DNA of 64,000 nt from Bacillus thuringiensis (GCF_014932895.1 NZ_JACYOF010000016.1:1-64000); one strand, 5' to 3'. Counted from the stretch's first letter, positions 27,289 to 35,938 are shown. Numbers and translations are program-made. The notes: generated from the letters alone by a model not told the origin.

Positions 27289-27399
27289 CTCATTCTATCT
27301 TTCAAGCATAAAGCTTGCAGGAAGTGGCACAGTATTCAAAATGAACCTGCTGCCGAGGTTTCAAAGGGCCAGTCCCTCCACCTCTCTTGATACAATGAG
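27289..27399 (-). ncRNA. SAM-I (S-box) riboswitch
   Basis: On the minus strand the conserved S-box core is present: AAGAGAGGTGGAGGGACTGG, then the GAAACC element, then CGGCAGC, then GTGCCA, and GATAGAATGAGGG at the end. Helix P1 pairs 27389-27399 with 27289-27299 (one mismatch). Binding of S-adenosylmethionine is expected to favour the downstream terminator. Confidence 0.92.
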
Positions 27400-27548
27400 T
27401 AAACGAATAAATTTTATTAATTTTTGTGTTTCTTTGATAATTCAAAATCTTACACCTTGAAGAATGAAGTGTCAATCGAATGAAATATAGTTTAAATTTT
27501 CAGTTTTTTAAAAAGAAAAAACCACTGCATATGGCAGTGGTTTTCCTA

Positions 27549-28382
27549 CTAGAAGTTAAAGTTATCTGGATCTGGACCAACACGATGATTTTCATTTAAA
27601 GTTTGAATTGTGCTCATATCATCAGCACTTAATTCAAAATCGAATATATTTGCATTTTCAATAATGCGATGTTCTTTAATAGATTTAGGGATTGTTACAA
27701 CCTCATTTTGTAGATCCCAGCGTAAAATAACTTGTGCAGTTGATTTATTATATTTTGTTGCAATTTCTTGTAATGTTGGGTTATCCAGTAGTTGCCCTTG
27801 CATTAATGGTGACCAAGCCTCAAGCTGAATACTATTCTCTTTACAGAAAGTGTGTAATTCTTCTTGTGCTAAACGTGGATGGTATTCTACTTGGTTGACC
27901 ATTGGTTTAATTTCAGCGATTTCAAATACATCTTGCAAATGGTGAATATGGAAATTGCTTACACCGATAGCGCGAACACGACCATCTTTATAGAGTTTCT
28001 CTAGTGCTTTCCATGATTCAGTATACTTTCCTTTTACAGGCCAATGTACTAGGTATAGATCTAAATGTTCTAGACCTAATTTTTCTAATGTAGTTTCAAA
28101 TGCTTGAAGTGTTGATTCGTAACCTTGATCGCTATTCCATACTTTTGAAGTGATGAATAACTCTTCGCGAGGAATACCAGATTCGCGAATTGCTTGACCA
28201 ACGCCTTCTTCGTTTTGATATATTGCTGCAGTATCGATGCTACGGTATCCATTTTTAATTGCTGCTTTTACAGAATCAATTACTTCTGATCCATCTTCTA
28301 CTTTAAAAACGCCTAAACCGAACCAAGGCATTTTCACGCCATTATGTAATGTTGTATAGTCTTGTAAACTTGTTAAACTCAT
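27549..28382 (-). CDS. Aldo/keto reductase (YvgN/YtbE-like)
   Basis: A 277-aa NADPH-dependent aldo/keto reductase of the (beta/alpha)8 fold. The active-site region GYRSIDTAAIYQNEEGVG holds the catalytic Asp and Tyr. LVHWPVKG carries the conserved His, and WSPLMQG and IPKSIKEHRI are the cofactor sites. Relatives reduce methylglyoxal and other aldehydes. The gene begins two bases after the stop of the upstream reductase gene, so both form one operon. A terminator lies at its 3' end. Confidence 0.92.
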   Translation of the reverse strand: MSLTSLQDYTTLHNGVKMPWFGLGVFKVEDGSEVIDSVKAAIKNGYRSIDTAAIYQNEEGVGQAIRESGIPREELFITSKVWNSDQGYESTLQAFETTLEKLGLEHLDLYLVHWPVKGKYTESWKALEKLYKDGRVRAIGVSNFHIHHLQDVFEIAEIKPMVNQVEYHPRLAQEELHTFCKENSIQLEAWSPLMQGQLLDNPTLQEIATKYNKSTAQVILRWDLQNEVVTIPKSIKEHRIIENANIFDFELSADDMSTIQTLNENHRVGPDPDNFNF

Positions 28383-28383
28383 A

Positions 28384-29187
28384 TTATTTCCCCCTAGCTT
28401 TTTTATTTGTTGCTTCTACCGCTTGCTGAATTGCTTCTGGAAAATTATATTCATATAAAGTTTTGAGACCTTCAGCTGTGGAACCACCCGGTGTTGTTAC
28501 TTGTTCACGGAGGTTAGCTGGATCTGGTGTTTGTTCAAGCATAGAAGCAGAGCCAGAAATCATTTGAATGACAAGGTGTTTTGCGGTTGCTTCATCGACT
28601 CCATAACTTTTGGTTGCTTCAATTAAGCTTTCAGCAAAGTAATAAAGGAAGGCTGGCGCACTTCCAGTAACTGCAGTAAGTTGATGAACTTCCTCTTCGG
28701 TGCACAGTTGTGAAGTACCAATTCCTCTTAAAAGCAGTTGTAAAGTTTCTTGATGCATCTCATTTACGGATTGTCCCATTGTGTATAAGGAGATAGACTT
28801 TCCGATTTCAGCAGCTGTATTTGGCATAATCCAAGCAACAGGTGTCCCTTGAGGAAGCCTTTCTTCTAAATAAGATGGTCCGATTCCAGCAGCTACTGTC
28901 ACGACGAATTGATCAGTTAAAAGAGGAGATAACTCCTTTAATAGCTGTTCATGTGCAGCAGGTGGCATTGCTAAAACAATCGTATCAACAGATGCAATAT
29001 GCTGCTTCCAATCTGTAGTGATGGACACATTATATCGTTGTTGTAATTGTTCTAGCTTTTCTGCGTTACTTCGGTTGGAAACGATAATTTCCTCGATGTA
29101 TTCTTTGCTTGTTTTAAGTAATCCAGAAAATATAGCTTCTGCCATACGACCGGCACCAATAAATAAAATTCGATGTTTATTAAGCAT
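28384..29187 (-). CDS. proC: Pyrroline-5-carboxylate reductase
   Basis: A 267-aa P5C reductase converting pyrroline-5-carboxylate to proline with NAD(P)H. The dinucleotide site is FIGAGRMAEAIFSGL near the N-terminus. VTAVTGSAPAFLYYFAESL and TPGGSTAEGLKTL are the C-terminal dimerisation and active-site motifs. Bacilli carry several paralogues (proG, proH, proI), and the sequence alone does not tell which one this is. It forms an operon with the aldo/keto reductase. Confidence 0.92.
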   Translation of the reverse strand: MLNKHRILFIGAGRMAEAIFSGLLKTSKEYIEEIIVSNRSNAEKLEQLQQRYNVSITTDWKQHIASVDTIVLAMPPAAHEQLLKELSPLLTDQFVVTVAAGIGPSYLEERLPQGTPVAWIMPNTAAEIGKSISLYTMGQSVNEMHQETLQLLLRGIGTSQLCTEEEVHQLTAVTGSAPAFLYYFAESLIEATKSYGVDEATAKHLVIQMISGSASMLEQTPDPANLREQVTTPGGSTAEGLKTLYEYNFPEAIQQAVEATNKKARGK

Positions 29188-29349
29188 ATCCTTTATTCCT
29201 TTCTAGTAGAGATATGTTATAAAAAACGATACCACTTTTAAGAGAATTTTGTAAAAAGAAAAGACTTATAGCGAAAAGAATGAAATTGGAGGGAGGAGGA
29301 TTGATACAAAAAGGTTATAAAGATTATTATATTTTAAAAATAGTTGTAA

Positions 29350-29391
29350 TTAAAAATCCCCGAAGTAGTTATACTTCAGGGATTAATAGAA
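29350..29391 (-). terminator. glcU terminator
   Basis: AATCCC-tGAAGTATAACT... hairpin: arms AATCCCCGAAGTA and TACTTCAGGGATT around GTTA, just past the glcU stop on the minus strand. Confidence 0.75.
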
Positions 29392-29398
29392 TATAAGT

Positions 29399-30250
29399 CT
29401 ATGATTTCGTCATACCAAGTAATACGGCGCCGCCGATAATTAAAACACTACCTAGTGCAATAAAGATCATTTGACGCTTTGTTTTCTTTTCACCTAAGAA
29501 GACAATCGCACCGAATGTTGAGATAACGATTCCAGTTTGAGATAATGGGAAGCTTGTCGCTACTCCGACACGCGGTAATGAAAGAAGTAAGAATAAGTTT
29601 CCTGTCCCCCATAGCAAACCAGATAAAGCATTACGAATTGCGTATTTGTTAAACGGTTTATGTTTAGATGTCAGTACAACTGCCCCAACAAACATACCAA
29701 CTGCTTGTGGTAAAATAGCAGACCAACCATCGATATTATACCAACGAATAATAATTACATATACAAGATAGCCGAAAGTAGAAACAATTAAAGTAAGAAG
29801 TCCCTTTTTCAATTGTCCTGGTGGCTGTGCATTTTCTTTATCATCTAATGATGTGAATACAACACCAACTACAATTAATAGGATTGCAATCGTTCCCAGA
29901 ATGATCGTTGTAGTAGTAGTCCACTCACGGAAAGCAATAACTCCAAAGATAGAAGTTGCAACAAGTTGCATACCAGTAGAAATTGTTACAGTCGTTGAAA
30001 CACCTAGTTTTTCAACTGTTTTTAATTGGTTTACTTGTCCTAAAGCCCAGAATAAACCTGAAATAAAACCGACAATTAGGATTGTCATTGTTAAAGCTGG
30101 TTGAGTAAATACATACATAATTGTTGCGAAGAATAGAGCACCGATTGTCATACCTACCGTTTGGCTATATGCACCACCGCCCATTTTTACGCTTACTAAT
30201 AAGATGTTTCCCCATGCAATTGCAGGAAGAAGCGCTAATAAAATGTCCAT
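29399..30250 (-). CDS. glcU: Glucose uptake protein (GRP family)
   Basis: A 283-aa integral membrane protein with about ten helices, of the glucose/ribose porter family in the drug/metabolite transporter superfamily. Family features are LPAIAWGNILLVSVKMGG at the N-terminus and ALSGLLWGTGNLFLLLSL in the C-terminal half. It is expected to take up glucose by proton symport. It has no adjacent glucose dehydrogenase gene here. A GGGAG ribosome site precedes the ATG. Confidence 0.9.
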   Translation of the reverse strand: MDILLALLPAIAWGNILLVSVKMGGGAYSQTVGMTIGALFFATIMYVFTQPALTMTILIVGFISGLFWALGQVNQLKTVEKLGVSTTVTISTGMQLVATSIFGVIAFREWTTTTTIILGTIAILLIVVGVVFTSLDDKENAQPPGQLKKGLLTLIVSTFGYLVYVIIIRWYNIDGWSAILPQAVGMFVGAVVLTSKHKPFNKYAIRNALSGLLWGTGNLFLLLSLPRVGVATSFPLSQTGIVISTFGAIVFLGEKKTKRQMIFIALGSVLIIGGAVLLGMTKS

Positions 30251-30522
30251 TACAAGACTCCCTTCATTTTGCTATACCAATATAATTACATTTCGTTCTA
30301 ACGATCGGTAATTTCCCACTAATAGAGTAGAAGATTACCGATCGCTAAAACCGAATGAAGAATTTCACGTTATAAATGCGTTTTCATTTCTTCATCTTTT
30401 CAAACACCTCCATATAATAACAGGAAACCACCCATTTTAGAAAGTAAATTCAAATAGAATGTATATTTAAATAAAAAGTAAAATTCAGTCATTTTCAGGT
30501 GGTAGTTTTTATTTCCTAAGAA
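30251..30522. other. glcU upstream region with an inverted repeat
   Basis: No gene is seen. An 11-bp perfect inverted repeat (CGATCGGTAAT at 30302-30312 and ATTACCGATCG at 30334-30344) with a 21-bp spacer lies about 50 bp upstream of glcU. It could be an operator or a leader hairpin. Confidence 0.5.
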
Positions 30523-30556
30523 ATAAAAAAACAGCTTTCGACAAAAGCTGTTTTAA
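30523..30556 (-). terminator. modB terminator
   Basis: AAAACAGCTTT-CGAC-AAAAGCTGTTTT, overlapping the modB stop on the minus strand, with a T run beyond. Confidence 0.8.
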
Positions 30557-31227
30557 GGATTAGTAATTCTTTTATTAATAAGCTGAATACATAGCAGAAA
30601 TAGGAGTGACATACTAATCGTGATCATTACAAGTGTCCAAGCGAGCTGCATATTACTTGCATCAATGGCCATGTAAATTGCTGTTGGGATTGTCTGTGTT
30701 TTTCCAGGAATGTTCCCAGCAAACATGAGCGTAGCACCAAATTCTCCTAGTGCACGAACAAAGCTTAAAATCATACCGCTTAGTAGTGCGGGAAATGCAA
30801 GCGGAAGTGTAACGTGTAGAAAAACTTGATATTCACTTGCTCCAAGATCGCGAGCACCCTCTTCAATTTGTATATTTGCGACAGAAAATCCTGTTTTCGC
30901 TGATTGATACATAAGCGGAAATGCAACAACGGTAGAAGCGATGATAGCAGCAGTAGATGTGAACATAATGGAATGCTGAAATAATGATTCAATCCACGTT
31001 CCAATCGGGCTGTTTTTTCCAAAAATGATAATGAGAAAAAAGCCAATAACAGTTGGTGGAAGTACCATTGGTAATAAGAAAATAGTTTCTAGTATTACTT
31101 TATATCTCCATGAGGAGCGTGCTAGCGACCGACCGATAATCGTTCCTAAAATTGTGACGATAATGGTGGCGCATGCAGCTACTCGTAAAGATAGAAAGAC
31201 AGGTGACAAAATAGCATCAAAGCTCAT
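30553..31227 (-). CDS. modB: Molybdate ABC transporter permease
   Basis: A 224-aa membrane permease with five or six helices and the ABC-permease EAA loop (GARDLGASEYQVFLHVTLPLA). LPPTVIGFFLI and RALGEFGATLMFAGNIPG are ModB features. It starts 5 bp after modA on the same strand. No ModC ATPase follows, as in the B. subtilis yvgLM arrangement, so an ATPase must be encoded elsewhere or shared. Confidence 0.93.
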   Translation of the reverse strand: MSFDAILSPVFLSLRVAACATIIVTILGTIIGRSLARSSWRYKVILETIFLLPMVLPPTVIGFFLIIIFGKNSPIGTWIESLFQHSIMFTSTAAIIASTVVAFPLMYQSAKTGFSVANIQIEEGARDLGASEYQVFLHVTLPLAFPALLSGMILSFVRALGEFGATLMFAGNIPGKTQTIPTAIYMAIDASNMQLAWTLVMITISMSLLFLLCIQLINKRITNP

Positions 31228-31232
31228 GGTAA

Positions 31233-32039
31233 TTATGATAGGACTGTAAATCCATATTTCTTAAAGATAGATTGTGCATCTTTTGACTGCAAATATTCAT
31301 AAAATGAAGTCGCCTCTTTCTTATGCTTCGATTCTTTTATAACGCCTAAAGGATAGTGGATTGGCTCATGAGAAGTAGTTGCTGCCGTCTCGCCAATTTT
31401 TACTTTGTCTGAAATGAGAGCATCTGTTTTGTATACAATACCAGCATCGACATTACCTGTTTCTACATATGTTAACACTTGGCGAACATCTTTTGTAAAT
31501 ACAATTTTATTTTGAATGTCATTCCAAAGATTTTCATGTGTGAGAGAAGCTTTTGCATATTTCCCCGCAGGTACAGATTCAGGTGTACCAAGTGCGATTT
31601 TCTTGATTTTCTCATCTTTTAAATCTTGAATTTTTGTAAGAGAACCATCTTTTGGGACGACTAAAACTAGTTCATTTCCAAGAAGATTTTTCCCTTCTTT
31701 TTCATTAATGTATCCTTTTTTAACAAGAGTTTGGAATTTATCTTCGGCTGCAGAGAAAAATAAATCAGTAGGCGCACCTTGTTCGATTTGTTGTTGAAGT
31801 GCACCAGAAGCACCGAAGTTAAAAGAAAGTTTAATAGTAGGTTCTTTTTCTTTATATTGTTTTTCAATTTCTTTTAGTGCATCTTGTAAGCTTGCAGCAG
31901 CTGATATAGTAAGTTCTACTGTTTTTCTCTCTTTAGCAGCTGACTTTTCTTTCTTGTCCCCGCTTGTACAAGCGGCACTAAATATAAGAAGAAAAGAAAG
32001 TATAAGTACCCCGATGGAGCGTAATGTGAATTTGTTCAT
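31233..32039 (-). CDS. modA: Molybdate-binding lipoprotein
   Basis: A 268-aa periplasmic-type binding protein with lipobox FSAAC near residue 24. ISAAASLQDALKEIEKQY and NFGASGALQQQIEQGAPTD are the ModA ligand-site motifs, and TPESVPAGKYA is the second one. It delivers molybdate or tungstate to ModB for molybdenum-cofactor enzymes. It is divergent from the YvgK-like regulator, across an AT-rich operator region. Confidence 0.94.
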   Translation of the reverse strand: MNKFTLRSIGVLILSFLLIFSAACTSGDKKEKSAAKERKTVELTISAAASLQDALKEIEKQYKEKEPTIKLSFNFGASGALQQQIEQGAPTDLFFSAAEDKFQTLVKKGYINEKEGKNLLGNELVLVVPKDGSLTKIQDLKDEKIKKIALGTPESVPAGKYAKASLTHENLWNDIQNKIVFTKDVRQVLTYVETGNVDAGIVYKTDALISDKVKIGETAATTSHEPIHYPLGVIKESKHKKEATSFYEYLQSKDAQSIFKKYGFTVLS

Positions 32040-32069
32040 AAAAAAATCCCCTTTCGTTTTGACATATTT

Positions 32070-32121
32070 AATTATAACTAAATATAATTAAATATAACTA
32101 GTTATAATTGAATATAATTTG
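32070..32121. promoter_or_regulatory. AT-rich operator region between modA and the regulator gene
   Basis: Repeats of the pattern ATATAAnT occur, including the perfect palindrome TATAACTAGTTATA. The layout suggests binding by the divergently encoded regulator. The -10 elements for both directions may lie inside. Confidence 0.5.
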
Positions 32122-32200
32122 AACGATATAGTTGTTTTTAAAAAATAGGAGAAATATTCTTTTCTTTGTTACAATGAAGGAGGAAAGTGAGGAATCGTCT

Positions 32201-33121
32201 ATGGATCATCATTCCTACACAACGGAAGAAGTAGCGAAGCGATTAAAAGTATCAAAATTAACTGTATATGACTTAATTAAAAAAGGGGAACTTCCTTCTT
32301 ATAGAGTTGGTAGACAGATGCGCATTGATGCAGCTGATTTAGAACAATATATAAAACAAATGAAAACAGGGAAGGTACAAGTTACTCCTGTAAAAAACGA
32401 TGGTCGTAGTATCTTGAATACGTGTATTATTAGTGGGCAAGAACTAACGTTAGATATGTTGGCAAAACGTATAGAAAATCGTTTGCCAAGTTCTAATATT
32501 TTAAGAGCGTATCAAGGTAGCTTAACGAGTTTAGTGAAAATGTATCAAGGAGAAGGAAGCATTGTTAGTTTGCATTTGTTTGATGGGGAAACGGGTACAT
32601 ATAATGTTCCTTACGTAAAACGCATTTTGGTGGGACAGCCATGTATTATGATTAATTTATTGGCAAGAAATGTAGGGTTTTATGTCCAAAAAGGAAATCC
32701 CAAAAAAATAAAGAGGTGGGCTGACATATCCCAATCCTCTATAAGATTTGTAAATCGAGAAAAAGGTTCTGGTATTAGGGTGTTAGTGGATGAGCAATTA
32801 CGAATCCAAAAATTAAATAAAGATGATATTAGCGGATATGAATGGGAAGAATCGAATCATCTCGGCGTTGCCACGCAAGTTGCGAACGGGAAAGCAGATG
32901 TTGGAGTAGGATCAGAAAAGGTTTCACAAATTGTAAATGTAGACTTTATTCCCATAATGGAAGAACAGTATGATTTAGTGCTTCTAAAGAATAAAGAAAA
33001 CGAGAAACTTATTGAGGTTATAAAAGAAATACTGCAATCGGAAGATTTTCATAATGAATTAAAAGCGATTGGCGGATATGATATGACTAAAACAGGCCAA
33101 ATTATATATGAAACAAACTAA
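32201..33121 (+). CDS. yvgK: HTH regulator with molybdate-binding-like domain (YvgK-like)
   Basis: About 306 aa. The N-terminus is an excisionase/MerR-type DNA-binding domain (YTTEEVAKRLKVSKLTVYDL). The rest is a periplasmic-binding-protein-like domain (GSIVSLHLFDGETG, REKGSGIRVLVDEQL, GVATQVANGKADVGVG). This matches the YvgK-type protein beside modAB in Bacillus, so it probably senses molybdate and controls modAB. The start at 32201 fits the GTGAGG site best. In-frame ATGs at 32132 and 32174 are possible. Confidence 0.82.
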   Translation: MDHHSYTTEEVAKRLKVSKLTVYDLIKKGELPSYRVGRQMRIDAADLEQYIKQMKTGKVQVTPVKNDGRSILNTCIISGQELTLDMLAKRIENRLPSSNILRAYQGSLTSLVKMYQGEGSIVSLHLFDGETGTYNVPYVKRILVGQPCIMINLLARNVGFYVQKGNPKKIKRWADISQSSIRFVNREKGSGIRVLVDEQLRIQKLNKDDISGYEWEESNHLGVATQVANGKADVGVGSEKVSQIVNVDFIPIMEEQYDLVLLKNKENEKLIEVIKEILQSEDFHNELKAIGGYDMTKTGQIIYETN

Positions 33122-33155
33122 AAAGCTGCTTGTCTATAAGACGAGCAGCTTTTTC
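33120..33155. terminator. Bidirectional terminator
   Basis: AAAAAGCTGCT/AGCAGCTTTTT with inner TGTC/GACG pairing. It closes both the regulator gene and the convergent peptide cassette 1. Confidence 0.85.
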
Positions 33156-33185
33156 TATATATAAAGGGGGGAGGGAAACGAATTG

Positions 33186-33287
33186 TTAAACAAGACTTTG
33201 AGCAAGTGTGTAAATGAAAGCTGTAAGAAGAGTTGCTCCACTTGCAAGCCCGATAAAGTCTGATTTGTTGAAAGTAATGTTGTTCAT
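33186..33287 (-). CDS. Hydrophobic small peptide B1 (33 aa)
   Basis: A 33-aa peptide starting MNNITFNKSDFIGLASGA and ending in the hydrophobic stretch LLTAFIYTLAQSLV, which would span or lie in a membrane. A GGAGAG ribosome site precedes the ATG. It is the second gene of cassette 1, 12 bp after peptide A1, and is followed by a conserved 3' segment (CCCCTTTATATA-like) and a terminator. Near-identical genes are at 35729 and 36823, and it resembles the array peptides at 61187. Codon usage, spacing and conservation across copies argue for a real gene. Function unknown. Confidence 0.8.
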   Translation of the reverse strand: MNNITFNKSDFIGLASGATLLTAFIYTLAQSLV

Positions 33288-33299
33288 TATAATCTCTCC

Positions 33300-33401
33300 T
33301 TATTTGTTTAATGTAGTTGCAACTGCTTTTGCATCGACAAGTGCGGATAGCACCATGCCCATTGTGTTAAAAAATTTGTTTGATTTCATTTTGTTCATCA
33401 T
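33300..33401 (-). CDS. Small peptide A1 (33 aa), first gene of cassette 1
   Basis: A 33-aa amphipathic peptide starting MMNKMKSNKFFNTMG and ending SALVDAKAVATTLNK. The ribosome site AAAGGAGCGG is strong. The sequence is almost the same as peptides at 35837 and 36928, and the DAKAV-LN ending also occurs in a 25-aa peptide at 45370. It has no signal peptide. It is transcribed from the 65-bp module at 33449-33513. I do not recognise the family. Confidence 0.8.
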   Translation of the reverse strand: MMNKMKSNKFFNTMGMVLSALVDAKAVATTLNK

Positions 33402-33448
33402 GCGTATCCGCTCCTTTTCGAATAGTTGTTGCCCTGCTTTATGTCTTA

Positions 33449-33513
33449 ATTATAGGAAAAATGGCCACCTGTAACTATCGAATTAGCTTACGGAAGACTT
33501 ACACTTTTGTAAG
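33449..33513 (-). promoter_or_regulatory. 65-bp promoter module 1 (cassette 1)
   Basis: In gene direction it reads CTTACA-N4-TGTAAG, N5, CGTAAG, then TAATTCGATAGT, then 19 bp, then -10 TATAAT. There is no recognisable -35 hexamer at 17 bp from the -10, where the sequence is TAGTTA-like. This implies an activator or an alternative sigma factor. Confidence 0.85.
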
Positions 33514-33514
33514 A

Positions 33515-33545
33515 AAAAAAGACATTCGTGTAAGAATGTCTTTTA
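33515..33545 (-). terminator. lysR terminator
   Basis: AAAAGACATTC-GTGTAA-GAATGTCTTTT, reaching into the last codons of the LysR gene. Confidence 0.75.
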
Positions 33546-34409
33546 AAGCATATTGATATGGTGATGCTCTTCAATTGTTTTTAAAAAGCTACGCATTGAA
33601 TTCGTCATGTAGCTATCTTTACGGCGTATGAAAACTGTTGAAATACTACCATATTTTTCAGGAATTGCATGACAATGTACCTTGCCAGCTTTAGAAAGAT
33701 GTTGAACAGCGGATTGTGGTACGAGTGTAATTCCAAGGCCAAGTGCAACACTGTTTAATATTGTTTCTAATATGTTAAACTCCATAATTCTTTTTGGAAG
33801 TAATCCTTCATCTTTGAGCCAACGTTCGAGTTTAGAACGATACCCGCATCCTTGATTGAAAACGAGAAGAGGAGTTGTGGTGAATTCTTCTATATGAAAG
33901 GCTTTGTTGTGTGTAACGAGTACAAGCTTTTCTGTACTGACATCATATTGTTCAATAATTGGATGTTTTATTGGGCCTGATATAAAAGCACCATCTAATT
34001 GATGGTCGAGTACTTCTCTAATAAGTTCTTCTGTTAGTCCTGCTTGTAATGATAAATCAACGTTTGGATAGCTTTTATAGTAGGAAGACAAAATGGTAGG
34101 CAATGTACTTACTGTTTCGACTGTGCCGATTTTTAATATACCAGATGGTGTTTCACTATCTAAAAACACTTGTTTTAACTCTTCAACATCTTGCAAAATT
34201 TTTTTAACATAAACGAGCATTTTTCTTCCTTCAGCCGTTAAAGTCATCCCTCGTTTATGACGGTAAAAGAGCGGTGTTTTCAACTCGTTTTCTAGGTGCT
34301 TAATACGTGCTGTTACATTAGATTGTACATAATTTAATTCCTTTGCTGCGCCACTTACACTACCGCTGTCGGCAACGCTTTGAAAGATTTGTAAGTCTCG
34401 TAATTCCAT
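33543..34409 (-). CDS. LysR family transcriptional regulator
   Basis: About 288 aa. The N-terminal winged HTH reads [20 protein letters not shown] with [20 protein letters not shown], and the C-terminal effector domain has the usual [14 protein letters not shown] start. The start at 34409 follows AAGGGGGAG. A longer frame to 34439 has no ribosome site. It is divergent from an EamA exporter gene, with a 35-bp inverted repeat between them, so it likely controls that exporter and itself. It is similar in type to CzcR/YofA-like LysR proteins. The effector is unknown. Confidence 0.9.
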   Translation of the reverse strand: MELRDLQIFQSVADSGSVSGAAKELNYVQSNVTARIKHLENELKTPLFYRHKRGMTLTAEGRKMLVYVKKILQDVEELKQVFLDSETPSGILKIGTVETVSTLPTILSSYYKSYPNVDLSLQAGLTEELIREVLDHQLDGAFISGPIKHPIIEQYDVSTEKLVLVTHNKAFHIEEFTTTPLLVFNQGCGYRSKLERWLKDEGLLPKRIMEFNILETILNSVALGLGITLVPQSAVQHLSKAGKVHCHAIPEKYGSISTVFIRRKDSYMTNSMRSFLKTIEEHHHINML

Positions 34410-34424
34410 TTTATGCTCCCCCTT

Positions 34425-34459
34425 GATGTTAACTATCATTATAAATGATAGTTAACATC
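34425..34459. promoter_or_regulatory. Inverted-repeat operator between lysR and EamA genes
   Basis: Perfect 15-bp arms (GATGTTAACTATCAT and its complement) surround TATAA. The element lies 16 bp from the LysR start and about 75 bp from the exporter start, as expected for a LysR-type autoregulated divergent operator. Confidence 0.7.
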
Positions 34460-34536
34460 ATTTTGAATCATTTTACGTGATATATTTTTTCTTTTACAAT
34501 TCTCTTTGTGCAAATAGAAAGAAGCGGGGGATTGTG

Positions 34537-35505
34537 GTGAGAAGAGGTCAAATGATAATAGGAGCTTTGGCATGCTTAATCGCAAGTATGTCATGGGGAG
34601 CGATGTTTCCGGTTGCTGATCATGCGTTGGAATACATAGATCCATTTTATTTTTCACTTATTCGATATGGAGCAGTGGCGATAGCACTGATTGTATTATT
34701 GCTAATGAAAGAAGGAAAACAGGCATTTCGTTTAGAAGGAAGAGGAAAGTTACTCGTCTTTTTTGGAACGATGGCGTTTACTGTATATAATGTACTCGTA
34801 TTTTTAGGGCAAATGTTAATGGGAAAATCAGGTGTAATGGTAGCCTCTATTATGGAAGCGCTTATGCCGATGATTTCCATTTGTATTTTATGGGGATATA
34901 AGCATATAAAACCGAAAAAGTATATGATAACGAGCATGATTATCGCTTTTGTAGGAGCTGTATTTGTTATTACGAAAGGTGACATGAGTTTCTTTTTAAC
35001 ATTGAAAGATAACATGTTTTCGCTAGCATTTATATTTATTGGTGTTGTAGGATGGGTTATTTATACGATGGGTGGTCAAACGTGTAGCGATTGGTCAACG
35101 TTACGTTATTCTACGTTGACATGTGTATTTGGCACTGCTGTTACAGGGGTTATAACTGTAATCATCACATCGTTTGGGTATGTATCGGTACCGAGTATGG
35201 GAACGATCTCTATTGTGAAATATGATTTGTTATTTATGATGACATTACCAGGTATTGTAGCGCTACTCGCTTGGAATTATGGTGTGAAAATTTTATCATC
35301 TATTAATGGTATTTTATTTATTAATTTTGTACCGATTACGACGTTAGTTATTATGATGATGCAAGGATATCAAATAACAATGTTTGATATTGTAGGAACA
35401 TTATTTGTTATTGTAGCGCTTATTCGCAATAACATTTGTCAGAGAAAAGAAGAAAATATAAGTAAGCAAGTTTTACAAGAAGAGCAATTACGCCAAGCTG
35501 TTTAA
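34537..35505 (+). CDS. EamA/DMT family transporter
   Basis: About 323 aa with ten hydrophobic helices arranged as two EamA repeats (LIASMSWGAMFPVADHALEY at the start of the first, FIGVVGWVIYTMGGQ for the second). It likely exports a metabolite or drug. Translation probably begins at GTG 34537 or 34534, 5 bp after GCGGGGGA. A frame open to 34477 lacks a ribosome site. Regulation by the divergent LysR protein is likely. A 46-aa gene follows after 21 bp and may be in the same transcript. Confidence 0.87.
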   Translation: MRRGQMIIGALACLIASMSWGAMFPVADHALEYIDPFYFSLIRYGAVAIALIVLLLMKEGKQAFRLEGRGKLLVFFGTMAFTVYNVLVFLGQMLMGKSGVMVASIMEALMPMISICILWGYKHIKPKKYMITSMIIAFVGAVFVITKGDMSFFLTLKDNMFSLAFIFIGVVGWVIYTMGGQTCSDWSTLRYSTLTCVFGTAVTGVITVIITSFGYVSVPSMGTISIVKYDLLFMMTLPGIVALLAWNYGVKILSSINGILFINFVPITTLVIMMMQGYQITMFDIVGTLFVIVALIRNNICQRKEENISKQVLQEEQLRQAV

Positions 35506-35526
35506 TAGCCGATGGGAGGATTTTAC

Positions 35527-35667
35527 ATGTTAGAAAGTTTATTGTTTTTCTTCGCCGTCGGAGTTGCTTGCGAGCTTGCAGCAATTAATCGAAATGGTCG
35601 TAAGAAGATAAAGCAACAAGCTGAGCTGATACAGCTTTTAAAAGAGTTAAAAGAAAAAAGAATTTAA
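35527..35667 (+). CDS. Small membrane protein, 46 aa
   Basis: It starts MLESLLFFFAVGVACELAAI, one hydrophobic helix, and continues with a charged helical tail (QAELIQLLKELKEKRI) that could form a coiled coil. The ribosome site GGGAGG is 7 bp before the ATG. It follows the EamA gene by 21 bp and runs into a terminator, so it belongs to that operon. Function unknown. Confidence 0.75.
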   Translation: MLESLLFFFAVGVACELAAINRNGRKKIKQQAELIQLLKELKEKRI

Positions 35668-35700
35668 AAAGACGACCGGGCATAGACGGTCGTCTTTTTC
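35666..35700. terminator. Bidirectional terminator (copy 1 of 2)
   Basis: AAAAGACGACCG/CGGTCGTCTTTT around GGCATAGA. An almost identical copy lies at 36768-36801. It closes the 46-aa gene and, from the other side, peptide cassette 2. Confidence 0.85.
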
Positions 35701-35728
35701 TATATAAAGGGGAAAGGGGACACAAAGT

Positions 35729-35824
35729 TTATACAAGCGTAGCAGCGTAAATGAAAGCAGTAAGAAGAAGAGAGCCGCTAGCTAATCCTAAAAAATCTAA
35801 TTTGTTAAAAGTGATGTTATTCAT
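35729..35824 (-). CDS. Hydrophobic small peptide B2 (31 aa)
   Basis: A 31-aa peptide with N-terminus MNNITFNKLDFLGLASGS and a hydrophobic C-terminus TAFIYAATLV. GGAG precedes the ATG, 12 bp after peptide A2. It differs from B3 by an extra Leu and a Gly/Ala change, and from B1 mainly in the last third. It is the second gene of cassette 2, followed by a CCCCTTTATATA element and a terminator. Function unknown. Confidence 0.8.
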   Translation of the reverse strand: MNNITFNKLDFLGLASGSLLLTAFIYAATLV

Positions 35825-35836
35825 AATATATTCTCC

Positions 35837-35938
35837 TTACTTGTTTAATGTAGAAGCAACAGATTTTGCATCGATAAGAGCGGAAAATACCATGCTCATT
35901 GTAGTTAAGAAATTGTTCATTTTCACTTCATTTATCAT
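35837..35938 (-). CDS. Small peptide A2 (33 aa), first gene of cassette 2
   Basis: It starts MINEVKMNNFLTTMSMV and ends FSALIDAKSVASTLNK. AAAGGAGCGG lies before the ATG. It is conserved with A1 and A3, most strongly over the last 17 residues. Expressed from the module at 35984-36048. Confidence 0.8.
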   Translation of the reverse strand: MINEVKMNNFLTTMSMVFSALIDAKSVASTLNK

